NCBI GenBank assembly: GCA_963576565.1
Contig: OY755038.1
Span: forward strand, 66,461,908-66,525,907
Direction of reading: 5' to 3'
Length of the DNA stretch: 64,000 bases
From: Aspidapion aeneum
Taxonomy: Eukaryota > Arthropoda > Insecta > Coleoptera > Brentidae
How positions within the stretch are numbered: the stretch's first letter is position 1; every line of letters begins with the position of its first letter. The notes under the pieces were generated by a model, which was given only the letters and a program-made list of their open reading frames with translations, searched no databases and was not told the DNA's origin. The translations under genes and the position numbers were made by a program. Positions 21,798 through 33,053 of this stretch are shown here, piece after piece.

Positions 21798-22817
21798 TAC
21801 AGGGTGTCCCAAATTTGATGTTTTTTGGAGGTTTCGGGTATTTCCAGGGGAGATACTAATACAACTGACCCTCCTTTGCGACGCTCAAATTTTAAGAGAG
21901 GCTTAAAGTTCACAACCGCATTTTGATATAGCAATCTGTTTTTAAGTTACGAATTGTTTTTAAAAAGTCATTTTTCTTTAACTTTTTTATTTACAAAAAT
22001 TTTGTTTTCGTGTAAAGAGCTGTATTATTTTTTTGTTGAAGATTTGACAGATGTAAATGGTTTTTATATATCTTCTTTAGTTTTTGACAAATTGCATAAT
22101 TTTTCTTATGGAATGACCCTCTTTTTATTCGATTTTTAAAATCAGCGTTTTCCTTTAGAATGACGCGTCACACTCAATATTTTATTATTGTTAATTTTTT
22201 GTTGTTTTTATATTTTTGTTTTTTAAATAATTTTTATTTTGAATTATTTTTTAATTTAATTATTTTAAAAGATTTTCAACCCAGTCACCAAATTAAATTA
22301 TAAAATAAATACAAAAATTATTTAAAAAAACAAAAATACTTGTAAAAATATTTTTAAAATGTTTAAATATACGCCATTTTAAAAGGAATTTACGCTAATA
22401 ATATAATATAAATATAATAAAAATAATAATAACAATAATACGCTGATTTCAAAAACTGAATAAATATAGGGTAATTCTTAAAGAAAGATAACAACTTATG
22501 CAATATTTCAAAAATTAAAAGAGATAGATACAAACCGTTTAAAACTACCATTTCTTCAAGAAAATGTTCATAAAATATCTCCTTTCACGAAAACAAAATT
22601 TTCATAAATAAAAAAGTTATATATATACCCTCCCAAAATGCAGACTTTTTGAAAACACCCCGTAGCCTAAAAACGGCTTGCTATATCAAGATACGATTTT
22701 CATCATTAAGCTTCTCTTGAAATTTCAGCGTCGCAAAGGGGGGTCAGTTTTTTCCTCTCTCTCTCTTCTAGAAATACATGAAACCCACCCATAACATCGA
22801 ATTTGGGACAGCCTGTA
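21798..22817. mobile_element. 1.0-kb long-TIR MITE, TACAGGGTGTCCC ends
   Basis: Left end TACAGGGTGTCCCAAATTTG; the right end, read in reverse, is TACAGGCTGTCCCAAATTCG. The inverted ends run about 340 bp each (shared CCTTTGCGACGCT, ATAGCAA, TTTTGTTTTCGTG), leaving a loop of similar size rich in A/T. The flanks fit a TA target. No transposase. It shares only its terminal dozen bases with the 885-bp element at 9931, so it is a different family of the same kind. Confidence 0.85.
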
Positions 22818-22818
22818 C

Positions 22819-23005
22819 ATGTTTGACTGTTTCGTTATTCTCCAAACAGAGGTTGCATTCGGTCTCTTCTGTTAGTCTCAGTCTGTGCATGGGTACTTTT
22901 AGGCGATAGTGACCCATAAAAAGACCATACGGTTCTCCTGTCTGGTAAATCCAATAATGTTGATGGGTCTCCTTCTGGAAGGTCCTTTAATGAACTAAGA
23001 ATGAG
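22819..23005 (-). pseudogene. Non-LTR retrotransposon RNase H-tail fragment
   Basis: The minus strand reads SRRRPINIIG, then after a frameshift LFMGHYRLKVPMHRLRL and TECNLCLENNETV. This is the GHxxLxxHLxRxGL..CxxC-type tail found downstream of RT/RNase H in Jockey- and R1-like elements. It is cut exactly where the long-TIR MITE begins, so that MITE probably inserted into an older retrotransposon. Confidence 0.75.
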
Positions 23006-23606
23006 CCAGTTCTGATAAATTTATCCAGTGGGTTAGCAACGTTATTTGCTATTCCCAGGGCTGGTTCCGGGCCGAAAAAGTGGCACATATCGCTTTTTAT
23101 TGGAGGTCGAACATCAGCTTTTTCTTAACCCTCCAGTGGTGTCAAAAAAAATCACAAAGTCGGTTTCACAGACCTACATGCCCATATGTGTTTCAACTTC
23201 CAACCGAGGTTACAACAATCATTTAAATTACGAATTTAGCATATTTTATTAATTGAGTAAACTGCCAACACATTAAAAAAAATACGCACAAGTTTTACAA
23301 ATAAAAAATTCACAAAATCAAGGTAGGTAGGGTGCCATAATATTTTTCGAATTCTGAATGATTTAAACTAGGGTATTGAAATTTGTCACAAATATCGGCC
23401 TCTAATTAGATTTTCCCTAATAACTTATACATATAGATGAACTAAGCTTACGATAGTTTGAACAAGACTTAGTCGTGGCATGGAAATAGGTGTTAATCAG
23501 ATCTTAGATCTACAGTGTCGGCTTTCAATCTGCGTTTTTTTTGTCATCGGTCTCATACACGGTACGACATTCATGGGGTTTACCACATACAAGGCCTTTT
23601 TGTGTG
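23006..23606. other. Unexplained spacer
   Basis: No gene supported; short frames here overlap the adjacent hAT-like MITE or lack any motif. Confidence 0.3.
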
Positions 23607-23614
23607 GATCAGGG

Positions 23615-23775
23615 CAGTGGCGCACCCAGGAATATGTCTTGGGGGGAGGCCCGAGGACTCTTGGGGGGGGGGGGGCGAAGCCTCATGATGTCGAATATTA
23701 AGCTATTTTTTGTGTTTTTTTCTGAAATATGTCAAAAATATGTAAAAAAATCTCCCCCCCCTGGGGTGCGCCCAT
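23615..23775. mobile_element. 161-bp hAT-like MITE with 8-bp TSD
   Basis: Starts CAGTGGCGCACCCAGG and ends CTGGGGTGCGCCCAT, an imperfect inverted pair. It is flanked by the direct repeat GATCAGGG at 23607-23614 and 23776-23783; an 8-bp duplication is the hAT hallmark. Internal poly-G (12 G, about 23664-23675) and poly-C runs are typical of this CAGTGGCG group. Confidence 0.85.
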
Positions 23776-23862
23776 GATCAGGGTCAAGTGAATTTTTCAA
23801 TTGAGTATTATTTTAAAAATTATTTTTTTAAATAATGAATTACCACATTATAAAATTCGATA

Positions 23863-24046
23863 TACAATGAAGTCCGCATATAGCGAAGCCGTTTATAATG
23901 AACACTCGCTTATAGCAAACCCCGTTCAAAATACCCAAAAATGTGTAGGTATACAATAGTCTATATGTCTTCTTATAGTAAACCTCGGATATAGCGAACC
24001 AGTTTCCATGCAATCTTCGAGTTCGCTATATCCGAAGTTGTCTGTA
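23863..24046. mobile_element. pogo/Tigger-like MITE, 184 bp
   Basis: Left CAATGAAGTCCGCATATAGC and right GCTATATCCGAAGTTGTCTG pair imperfectly and are flanked by TA. Internal repeats of CTTATAGTAAAC and GGATATAGCGAAC occur. The TATAGCGAAC core is typical of pogo-class termini. Confidence 0.7.
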
Positions 24047-25869
24047 ATACTTTTTTTGTTTTACTACTTTAAGTCAATCTCTTAAATAATATGGAGTGCA
24101 ATATTAATTTTATGACTAAAATTATAACATAAACATGCACATACACAACCATTTTACTAAGAAGAGATTCGAACATGTAGAATAAAGACTTAGTTTTTCT
24201 CGATAGGGTCCGGAACTTACCTTATCCTTATCATCACATAAGTGTTAGCCCCATTCTTTTTAAGGAAATAGTCGGTCCTGTTTCTTACAATGGGCACAAA
24301 AGGTGTGGCTGCTATATAGGTGCTAGGAACAAGGTAGGAAACGCCACGATATGTCAATAAAATAAAGAGTTTATTTCGGCGTTTTTACTACCAAGGTAGG
24401 TATGTATGAGATGCACGAGCTTATAGTAAATAGTGGATACTTGGTGAGAGAGGTCTATTCTTAAGACTTTTGTAAGCAACTTACTTGGGTCGGTAGACAA
24501 ATCAAATTTGCTTTTATATCTTCGCAGCTATTGAACCGATTTTTTTGAAAGGTACAGGGTCATTGATTATATTTGCGTAGTCTTTTTTAGGGGTTAATGA
24601 AGGTGATAGAAAAAAGCTTCAAATACCAAAATTGCATAATTTTTTCCATGTTCCACTTTTTACTTTTCCAGTCGGTCAGACTGACAGAATTACAAGTCAA
24701 AATATTCTGTGTAATCGTAAAGTTTAGTACCCGTAAATAAATAAAAAAATTGTGTGCTTAAGACCACACGGCAGAAGTGTAAACTTCAACAAGGCGAAAT
24801 TAATAATACTGGCCTTTATTTGCATCATCACATCGCTCGCTGAATGTTCCTCTCACAGTTAGTCGACTCGTGCCGACTTCACCCGAATGAGCGTTACATA
24901 GCCGAGCCTGACGGTTCAGTTCAATTCACTACCCACAGAAACTGCTAAACGCGCTCAAAGAAGTTTACACTTCAAAAACAACAATTTTTCGTAGCTAAGC
25001 TGGCATAGAAAGATTTTGTTTCTCTTGTATTTTTCCGTGGGAGCTCGAAAGCTGTACACCCACGGGGATCCAAGATCTAATAGACACCTATCAAGTCTTG
25101 ACAGTTAACTATTTCGTCCTTAAGGGGCTCTTCAGAACACTGCATGGTCAGTGTGACACATTTGTAAAGCTATAGGGACGGTATATGAATCTCATCTTAC
25201 GATATTAGTAAGAGAAATAAATAAATAATGCCTGTGATAACGTATGCTTTTACATAAGTGGCGACATCTACAAATATAAAAGAAACTACCAGAGTAAAAA
25301 TAAAAGGCAGGCAGATGAAATGAAAAACATGACCGTGACATAATTTGTCCTTTTTGTCGAGTCAGCGGAGTATGAGCCAAAAATACTACAAACGAAAAGC
25401 TTAGTACCCGTGATAAAAAAGACAACAATTTTTTAAAAAATTGTTGTTTTGTTTTATGTCAAAGCTTTCAATATAAGGAATAGGGTTCCAGTATAACTTC
25501 TACGATTTGATGTCAAAATTGTGGAAAAGAGGCCGCTAAAACAAAAGATATGTCCCGTTTCCTTAAAATTAATGCTGATTTCGTGTTTCTCTTTTGGTTG
25601 TATGTAACACGGCTGGAAGAGCTGCCGTATATTTTATGCTGCTGAATATTTTTGTCGCTCTTTTTATTTCTTTATAACTCTGCCGCCGCATCTTCATGAA
25701 TATGTTAAATAGCGTTTTAAGGATGGAGATCACCCAGCTTTCTTGTTTTTTAAAAGTTTCCAAATTTGTCTTTTTATTCGCCCCGGTGAGTAAATAGCAT
25801 TTTTATTTTCTTTTATTGCAGTTTTAGTTTAAACGAAAATTTTTACATTATTTCATTTCTGTGGCCTTA
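24047..25869. other. Unexplained stretch with one small inverted pair
   Basis: No gene supported. GAAGTGTAAACTTC at 24774-24787 returns inverted at about 24960-24973, enclosing a comparatively GC-rich 170 bp; it may be a 200-bp TIR element. A module CTATTGAACCGATTTTTTTG near 24529 resembles the one in families A, C and H. Confidence 0.35.
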
Positions 25870-25871
25870 TA

Positions 25872-26165
25872 TAGTCCTTGCCATAGGCACTTACACTTTT
25901 GTGACATTTCCAACCTCTTTATTTATGATATGCATACTGACAGCAACATAAAAAAATCTGAAAAATGACATGTCTTTGAGTTGTTTTTATCTATGCTTTT
26001 TTTTTGTCAACCTACAGGCAGCATCTTTTTATCCAGGGATTATGACAGTTTTATCTTTAATTTTATACCAACATGACATGTTTACTTTTTAATATATTTC
26101 GGGTTAGAAAATATGGTTATTTCATGTCAAAGTCACAAAAGTGTAACTGCGTATGGCAAGGACTA
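25872..26165. mobile_element. ~294-bp TIR MITE at TA site (family J)
   Basis: Ends TAGTCCTTGCCATAGGCACT and, in reverse, TAGTCCTTGCCATACGCAGT, with TIRs of about 38 bp that also share ACTTTTGTGAC. TA flanks both sides. No coding capacity. Confidence 0.85.
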
Positions 26166-26227
26166 TAGAATTTTAAATTTTTGCTGTTTAGAGGAACCCC
26201 GAGACCAGGGTCTATTGAGGATAGGTT

Positions 26228-26500
26228 GCCTTGTCATTCTACGGTCGAAGCGACGTGAGAGGTGACAGCGCGTCATTTGGAGTGCCATGATTTGATAAGA
26301 GCGCTTTGTTTACATGTGTTTTTCGGTATTTTAACTCTTTGATGGTTTATTTTTTACATTTGTGGTGTTTTCTCGGGCTATATTTATTTAAAAACTGTAA
26401 ATACTTATTCTAGTTTAGTTATACATTCTACTTTTAGTTATTTTAATGGTCTAAAAGCTTTCCAAGTTATTGTGCCTTTGGGCAGAGAACATATAACATC
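26228..26500 (+). repeat. Family K dispersed repeat, copy 1
   Basis: Similar to 34838-35080: GGTGACAGCGCGTCATTTGG, AGAGCGCT, CTATATTTATTTAA.AACTG, AATACTT.TTCTAGTTTA and TAGTTATTTTAA. Similarity ends near AAAGCTT.CCAAG. It may be the 5' region of a larger element absent here; function unknown. Confidence 0.65.
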
Positions 26501-26719
26501 TAAAGAACCTCCGCCAAATCGCTCAATCGCGAGCCCAGTTAAACTTTGCCAGAAGAAGAGGGCTCTGCGATCGTTACTTTGCGAGTTACAGTGGCGTAGG
26601 CATGCAAGGCTCCTGTTCAGATACACTATTAAGGTGACCATGTTTTAAACGTTTTTATTAACTTCACAGAGCCTGGCGATGTCTGTCATCAAATCTAGCG
26701 ATTTATTTTTGACACACTT

Positions 26720-27450
26720 CCCGTGAACCGATTTTAATGAAATTTAGCAAAGTAGTGTAGGTCCGATGACGATACAATACTATGAAAACAGATGGGTGGT
26801 AGAAGGTGGTTAAGGGGTGTAAAAGGGATAAATCCATAACTTTGAAACCAAATCAGATATGACCATGCGGTTTTCAGATTTATGATTTGGTGTAATGATA
26901 ATACAATTTTATTTAAAAATATCGGAAATACAGAAGTAGGTGAGGGGTGTAAGGGAGGGCAATTCAGAACTTTGAAACCAAAGCAGATACAAACATGCGG
27001 TTTTCAGATGTATGATTTGATCGGGTGACAATACAATTTTATGAACAAAAATCGGAAGTAGGGGGGGTAAGGGGTAAGGGCTGTAAAGGGGGTAAATTTA
27101 GAACTTTGTAAAAATACAAATAGAAACATGCCGTTTTCAGATTTATGATTGGTTCTGGTGACAATATAATTTTATGATAAAAAAAACGGCGGTAGGGGTA
27201 CGTCAGGGCTGTAAAGGGGGTAAATTCATAACTAGTAATCAAAACAGACACGAATATACGATTTTCAGATTTATGATTTGATCTAGTGACAATCCAATTT
27301 TATGCAAAAAAAAACGGAATTAAGGGGTTGGTGAGAAGTGCAAAAGAGGTAAATTCTGACCTTTGATATTTAAATAAATACGAACATGCGGTTTTCAGAT
27401 TTATGTTTTGTTCTGCTGACAATACTATTTTATGAAAAAAACGGAGGTAT
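26720..27450 (+). repeat. Family H tandem array, ~130-bp period
   Basis: Five to six units. The landmark TTTTCAGATTTATGATTTG starts near 26871, 27001, 27134, 27262 and 27392 (period 128-133). Each unit also has GACAATACAATTTTATGA and a G-rich AGGGGTGTAAAGGGGGTAAA. It is led by GTGAACCGATTTTAATGAAA, the module found in other families. Frames read from it are repeat shadows. Confidence 0.85.
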
Positions 27451-27621
27451 CGCATGATAAACTAAGGATTGAGGAATGGGATTGTATAAAATTGTCAGAA
27501 AAGAAACCTTGTAATCATGACGCACTACTAGAAATGGAAAGGCTGTGAAAGCCATAATTATACATCTTGCATACTTCTGTTTTTTTCATTAAAAAATTTT
27601 TTAAAAATAATATAAATCTAT

Positions 27622-27942
27622 ATTTTTAGTTAAACGATTTTTTTCGAAAATTGTACTAAAAAGTAAAAAATACCTTAGAAGATTTCTGTTGGCACATTAT
27701 ATATTTTTAAGTTCAATACAAAGTCGGGGTAAATTATTAAAGATATTGACACCCATCAATTCTACGTTCGGGATAAAAATGTGGCGCGTATACATCTCAA
27801 TTTGATCTTTAATAATCGCGCCACCATTTTAAAAATATCTAATGTACCAGTAACGCTATTGGTACATCTAGACAGTAGTAATCTAGCAAATTATTTTTAT
27901 TTTTTTGTGACATTGTATAATAAAATCGTTTAACTAAAAAAA
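27622..27942. mobile_element. ~320-bp MITE with TTAGTTAAACGATTTT ends
   Basis: TTTTAGTTAAACGATTTT at the left and AAAATCGTTTAACTAAAA at the right are perfect complements over about 18 bp. The interior has GGCGCG and CGCGCC in opposite positions and no open frame. Flanks are TATATT/ATATAT, so a TA-rich target is likely. Confidence 0.7.
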
Positions 27943-29149
27943 ATATATATATCTATTTATTTTATTGCAAAAAATCATGGCATTTTACTGAATCTCACCA
28001 CATTAAGTTTAGACCGAACAAAATAAAGTTTTTTACTCGGAGGAGGTTTTTAGAGGAAAGATAAAATAAAAACTGTCATGCTGTACATATTAATTACTAC
28101 ACTAAACCTACGTCCTTAAACTCTAACATACCTACTTATATAGCGTGCGTCTCACATAAAAGTAACTATAGGGGTCTTGTTAACTAGGAGGAAATTAGCG
28201 TCATTCCAAGGCCAGTGAAATGCTCTGTTTTTCTTATTAATTATTGATTTAAAAATTTCCAACTGCGGTGGCAAAAATATTCAAAACTAACCAAAATGTT
28301 AACAATTGATACTATTTTTACCGAAGATTTTAATTTTTTTTATAATTTTCGCTTGCGGCATCAAGTTTTTCAGTTTTTACCAAAATGTTTTTTCGCGGCG
28401 CCATGTGTTATAAAATTTTCGCTACACCATTTCTTTGCAATTTTTTTTTATAAGGGCGAAACAATTAACTCTCAACACTTAATAGATCCACCAGATGTTG
28501 GACCCTCGTTAGACTAAGCTTTCGAGCTACTCACGAACAAATACGAGAGAAACGAGACCATTTTTACCCCTGTAGCTACGAAAACTTGTTGGGTGTATAT
28601 AAGTTGAACGTATATTGCTAAGCTTCTTTATTTTTCGCATTATTCTTTTGCAAAATGGCCCGGCTGGTTATCCTGTCCGAGGGCTTTATCGGTGCTAACT
28701 TTTTTACTTTAAAAGGCATTGAAACATCAAATATATGCCCAGGCGATGCCCTCGAAGTCCACTAACTTTGGTGAATAACATTTTTGAGAACCCAAAAAAA
28801 GCTCCGGTCATTTTAAAGAATTTTTGACGACCTACCCAGCAATGGATCGGAAAAGCCCAGGCAACTCCCGCAAGGCCCGGGAAATGCCCAGACAAGGCCC
28901 CCGCAATGCCCCGGAAGTGCCCCTATATGTACGCCAAATTATAAGACGACGTTGCGTCGCGTCTTCGACAAGATAGACGCTATACTAGGCTGACAACGAA
29001 GCAGCCCGAATGGTCACCCTAACTTTCTCAAGCCAATAAAATTATATGAAGAGCGGGCGTGTGTTGCGAAACAATGCATGTCTCGCGAGTTGACACGGGA
29101 TCATTGCGTGAACAGTTTACTCAAGAGAAAGGGTAATAAAATAGAAATA
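27943..29149. other. Unexplained stretch
   Basis: No gene firmly supported. A TATATAAG box (28595-28602) precedes a 36-codon open frame (28655-28765) but there is no other support. A G/C-rich patch at 28855-28920 repeats short AAGGCCC and ATGCCC words. Confidence 0.3.
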
Positions 29150-29151
29150 CA

Positions 29152-29395
29152 GTGGTGGCCAAAATAATAAGAATGCCCTAAAACTGAATAAAGATCTGAT
29201 CCTGCTCTAACTATAAAAAAAACTAGAATTATATTTAAATATTCAATCTATTTCTCATTTCACAAGCTAGGGCAATTTTTCGCACCAAATGTTGTAGTGC
29301 CTTTCCGTCACGTTAAAAAAAAAAGATAGTGTAGTTTTAGGCGACCAGTACTATTCGAAAGAGGGGTAAAATATTTCTATATGTGTTTTTTTTCA
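29152..29395 (+). repeat. Tc1-like foldback arm, partial
   Basis: TACAGTGGTGGCCAAAATAA starts a copy of the left arm of the element at 3258, with GATCTGATCCTGCTCTAAC and a GGCAATTTTTCGCACC segment. Similarity fades near 29395, and no right end is present, so it is truncated. Confidence 0.65.
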
Positions 29396-29982
29396 TGGGG
29401 TTAGTTGGATAACTCTATAAAGCATTGGAAATTGTCACAGAAATATTAGCTTCTACTTTTGTCTTAAGATAATTCAGTTGTAAAAAAAGGTGAGCCTTAT
29501 ACCCCTCATTTACCTTACATCACTGTAATATTCTATTAATTTTTTAAGATTTAACTCAAAAAACTATCAAAGTTAACAAAGTACATAACTTAAAATGTAT
29601 ACCTAGCTTATTTGATTAAAAGTTAAATATTACTTACTTACATTTTCATAAACCCTGTTTTCCTATTTATTAGTTAAAAAAATAACGTTTTTCATTTGAA
29701 ATAAATTTAGAAAAAAAAACTTTTTGAAAACAAGCTTTTATAAAATGGACTAAAAAGCATAAAATAATATTTTGAGTGTTCTGATATCATAATAATAAAA
29801 GCAATGTTTTTTTTTCTTAATTTATTTTTTAATTTTTAGATTTGTCTAAGTCTATGCATTTCAGCTTGCGCATCGATATTGCAGGGAGTCTTTCCTGTCA
29901 ATTTTAAAATATCTGTCTTCGATGAGAAGGCCGTCCAACAAAGGCGACATATGCTAAAACTGTCGTTATTATTATGATCATT
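29396..29982. other. Unexplained AT-rich spacer
   Basis: No gene or repeat partner seen. Confidence 0.3.
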
Positions 29983-32332
29983 ATACTGTTACGGGTTCAC
30001 AACGACAAATTAAAACTCGCAATTGTTGAAAACGATACGTCAATTTATTTCGACAAATTATGTACAAAAACACGCACTTAACAACTTTATAAGGCCCTTC
30101 CCATGGTGATGTCAACTTAGGTGATCTTCCTTTCTTGCGTTGAGGATTGTATAGCCAGACTTGATCATTCTCTTTGAACCCTGAAGAGTTTGCTTTCAGG
30201 TCATATCTCGCTTTCATGCGGTCACTGGCTATTTATATTCGCTCTCTAACCACTTCATGGATATCGTGCAGCTTTTGCCTTAAACGTTCGACATAGTCAT
30301 TAACCTCTAAGTATGCTTCTTCAGGTGAACCAAACATGATATCACATGGTAAACGCAGTTCTCTACCAAACAGGATACTAGATGGAGTAGCTCCTGTCGT
30401 ATTGTGAATGGCAGTTCTATAGGCCATCAAAAACAATGGAATATATTGGTCCCAATCTGTTTGGTGCTCATCAACAACTTTGCAAAGATGTTCCTCTATT
30501 GTTTTATTAAATCTTTCAACCATGCCATCTGACTGCGGATACAAAGCAGTAGTCCGTGTTTTATGTATTCCTAAAAGGTCACAGAGATTCTGGAAGAGCT
30601 TTGATTCAAAGTTTCTTTCTTGATCTGAATGTAGTTCCAAAGGAATGCCAAATCGGCTGAAAACATCATTTACCAGAACTTCTGCAACTGTAGCGGCCTC
30701 TTGGTTAGGCAAAGCAAAAACTTCTGGCCATTTGCTAAAATAATCCATGACAACAAGGATGTATTTGTTGCCCTTTTTAGTTTCTGGAAATGGTCCGGCC
30801 ACATCAATAGCAATGCGTTCGAATGGCAGACCTACGTTATATTGTTTCATTTGACCTCTGGACCTTGTTTTGGGACCTTGGCTGGCTGCACAAGTCGAAC
30901 ATCGGCGGCACCAGTTTTTCACATCTTGAAAGTAATTGACCCAATAAAATCGGTTTCGAATTTTGTCCATGGTTTTATTTATGCCTAGGTGCGCGCCTGA
31001 TTTTCCACCATGGCATTCGGCCATTATATTGTCTACCATGCTCCTAGGAACCACTACTTGATTAATCACAGTAAGGCCATCGGCACTTTCCCAGGCACGT
31101 TTAAGTATGTTTTCTTCTACTATCAGTGAATCCCATTGTGCCCACAGTGATTTGAATATCACCCCTTGGTTTGCGATATCTTGCCATGATGGTCGTGGCT
31201 TGTTCTCTTCTTTCAATCGCAAGATAGGTCCTACATCTTTGTCGTTAAGTTGTGTGGTTCTAATCGAAGCCGACATCCATTCTTCATCTGGTTCTAACTT
31301 TATCTGGCGCACGTAGGTAATTCCTTCTTTCTGGTCAATTTTCCTGCAATGTTTACAATCCTCGGGGCAAGGTATTCTGGACAATGCATCTGCATTATTA
31401 TGCACCCTTCCTGCTCGGTGCTTAATTTGATAATGGTATTGTTGTAGCTTTTCTATCCATCTCGCGACTTGCCCCTCAGGTTGTTTCATTTTCATGAGCC
31501 ACTGTAACGCAGCATGATCCGTTCTAATCAGAAACTCTTGTCCGTAGAGATATTTGTGAAAGTGATCTACGGATTTAACTATGGCTAGGAGCTCCTTTCT
31601 AGTAACACAATAATTTCTCTCTGGTTTGGATAGCTTCTTGCTGAAAAATTCGATGACCCGTTCTTCTCCATCTTGTACTTGGGAGAGTACTGCTCCTATG
31701 CCATCGTTGCTCGCATCAGTATCTAATATGAATTTTCCTTTTGGAATGGGATATGCAAGAATCGGACTAGAACATAATGCTGCTTTTAGTCTTCTAAATG
31801 CTTTGTCACATTCGGAATTCCATTTGTAAGAAGCTTTATCTTCTGTAAGTCTATGTAACGGAGACGCTATTTTGGCGAATCCTTCTACAAATCGTCTGTA
31901 GTATGTACACAGACCCAAAAATCTTCTCAATTCATGTTTGTCACGAGGTTGAGGCCATTATTTTATTGCTTGTAGCTTCTTTTCGTCGGTATGGATGCCT
32001 TCTCGGGAAACGACGTGACCCAGGAACTCAACTTTTTCTTGGAACAGAAAACATTTCTTTGAGTTTAATTTAAGATTTTCGTTCCTGATTCTTGAGAATA
32101 CTTCTCGTAAATTATCTAGATGTTCTTGAAATGATTTCCCCATTACTATGACATCATCCAAATAGACTAGGCAGGTTTTCCAAGTAAGGCCTCGTAGAAC
32201 GACTTCCATTAGTCTTTCAAATGTAGCTCGGGCATTGCACAGGCCAAATGGCATCACATTAAACTGATAAAGTCCACTTCCAGCAGAGAATGCAGTCTTC
32301 TCTTTATCTCTTTTAGTTTTTGAATAAAACAA
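29981..32332 (-). pseudogene. pol: gypsy pol remnant: RT, RNase H, integrase
   Basis: One reading frame with two in-frame stop codons (about 31958 and 30233) and no frameshift. In order: RT fingers/palm end with QFNVMPFGLCNA and the catalytic LVYLDDVIV box; connection FLGLCTYYRRFV; RNase H with LDTDASNDGIG, TRKELLAIV and RTDHAALQWL; integrase zinc finger (ECHGG..GAHLG then CRRCSTCAA); integrase core with DVAGPFP, LHSDQERNF and GMVERFNKT supplying D, D and E; then a GPY-type C-terminus (SPWEGPYKVVK) that reads into the LTR. N-terminal RT, protease and Gag are deleted. It cannot be functional. Confidence 0.93.
29987..30081 (-). repeat. Remnant of the 3' LTR
   Basis: First 95 bp of the LTR sequence (plus-strand view), identical to 32463-32557, after which the sequence jumps directly into integrase C-terminal coding. 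The break removed most of the LTR together with any sequence between pol and LTR. Confidence 0.9.
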
Positions 32333-32443
32333 TATCGAACTTCTTCGAATATTCTGGAAAAATCACTTACTGTTTTTCTGTCCAATTGTCCTATCCGGTG
32401 GTACTATGTAAGGGTAGTCTTTGCACTATTTATTTCTTTTAGT

Positions 32444-32462
32444 TCCACTTCTGACACCAATT
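32444..32462 (-). other. Primer-binding site candidate
   Basis: Immediately inside the 5' LTR the minus strand reads AATTGGTGTCAGAAGTGG. TGGTGTCAGAA complements a tRNA 3' end of the form TTCTGACACCA, which fits a leucine tRNA whose acceptor starts GTCAGAA. The tRNA assignment is inference. Confidence 0.55.
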
Positions 32463-32876
32463 TGTTACGGGTTCACAACGACAAATTAAAACTCGCAATT
32501 GTTGAAAACGATACGTCAATTTATTTCGACAAATTATGTACAAAAACACGCACTTAAACTTAGTAATAGCTTGCTAATAATTCACTACTATAATCGGTCT
32601 ATTAACTTCGTGTTAATCTCACGACCACTACAGCACGTTATCTGTGACTGACTCCTGGTGCGCGACCCCGGCCCTATATATAGGATCGTCCATCTCTCTC
32701 GAACTTTCCGGCAGCCTTCGACGTCCGGAAAGTTCCCGCACTACCGCGACCGCAAGCCACAGACAACGCAACTAAAACCTAGACTAAGAATACAACCTTA
32801 AGATAAATCGACCTAATACTACACTAAACCTAAATCAATTCCAATTATAAAATTTAAATAACTTAAATTTGTAACA
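32463..32876 (-). repeat. 5' LTR of the gypsy element
   Basis: 414 bp running TGTTAC ... GTAACA, the canonical inverted LTR ends. On the coding strand it lies upstream of the leader. It contains a possible TATATATAG core (about 32675-32685 on the plus strand) that could serve as promoter, but no transcript evidence is available. Confidence 0.9.
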
Positions 32877-33053
32877 ATACGCAAGGATTAATTAATTTTG
32901 TTCGAGATCGAACAAACTAAAGCCTTACCTCTTCTACGCCCCCCCCTTTTTAGTGAGAGAGCATGTGAATTTTGAAATCAATCAGGTACCTACGTGAAAG
33001 TCAGTTGAAAGTAATCAGCAAAATCAGTTCAGTGGTTTATAAAAAAAAAATTG

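Larger units (their letters stand above)
29987..32876 (-). mobile_element. Ty3/gypsy LTR retrotransposon, internally deleted
   Basis: Flanked by the 4-bp direct repeat ATAC (29983-29986 and 32877-32880), the target duplication size of Ty3/gypsy. In element orientation the order is full LTR, primer-binding region, short leader, RT from its middle onward, RNase H, integrase, then only the last 95 bp of the second LTR. Gag, protease, the N-terminal RT and about 320 bp of the 3' LTR are missing, so the 2.9-kb copy is a deletion derivative. The 95 bp shared by both LTR copies are identical by eye, implying recent insertion. Confidence 0.93.

Noticed and set aside
26720..27450. CRISPR-like array
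   Set aside because: Units of about 130 bp vary along their whole length, there are no conserved short repeats with unique spacers, and the setting is eukaryotic.
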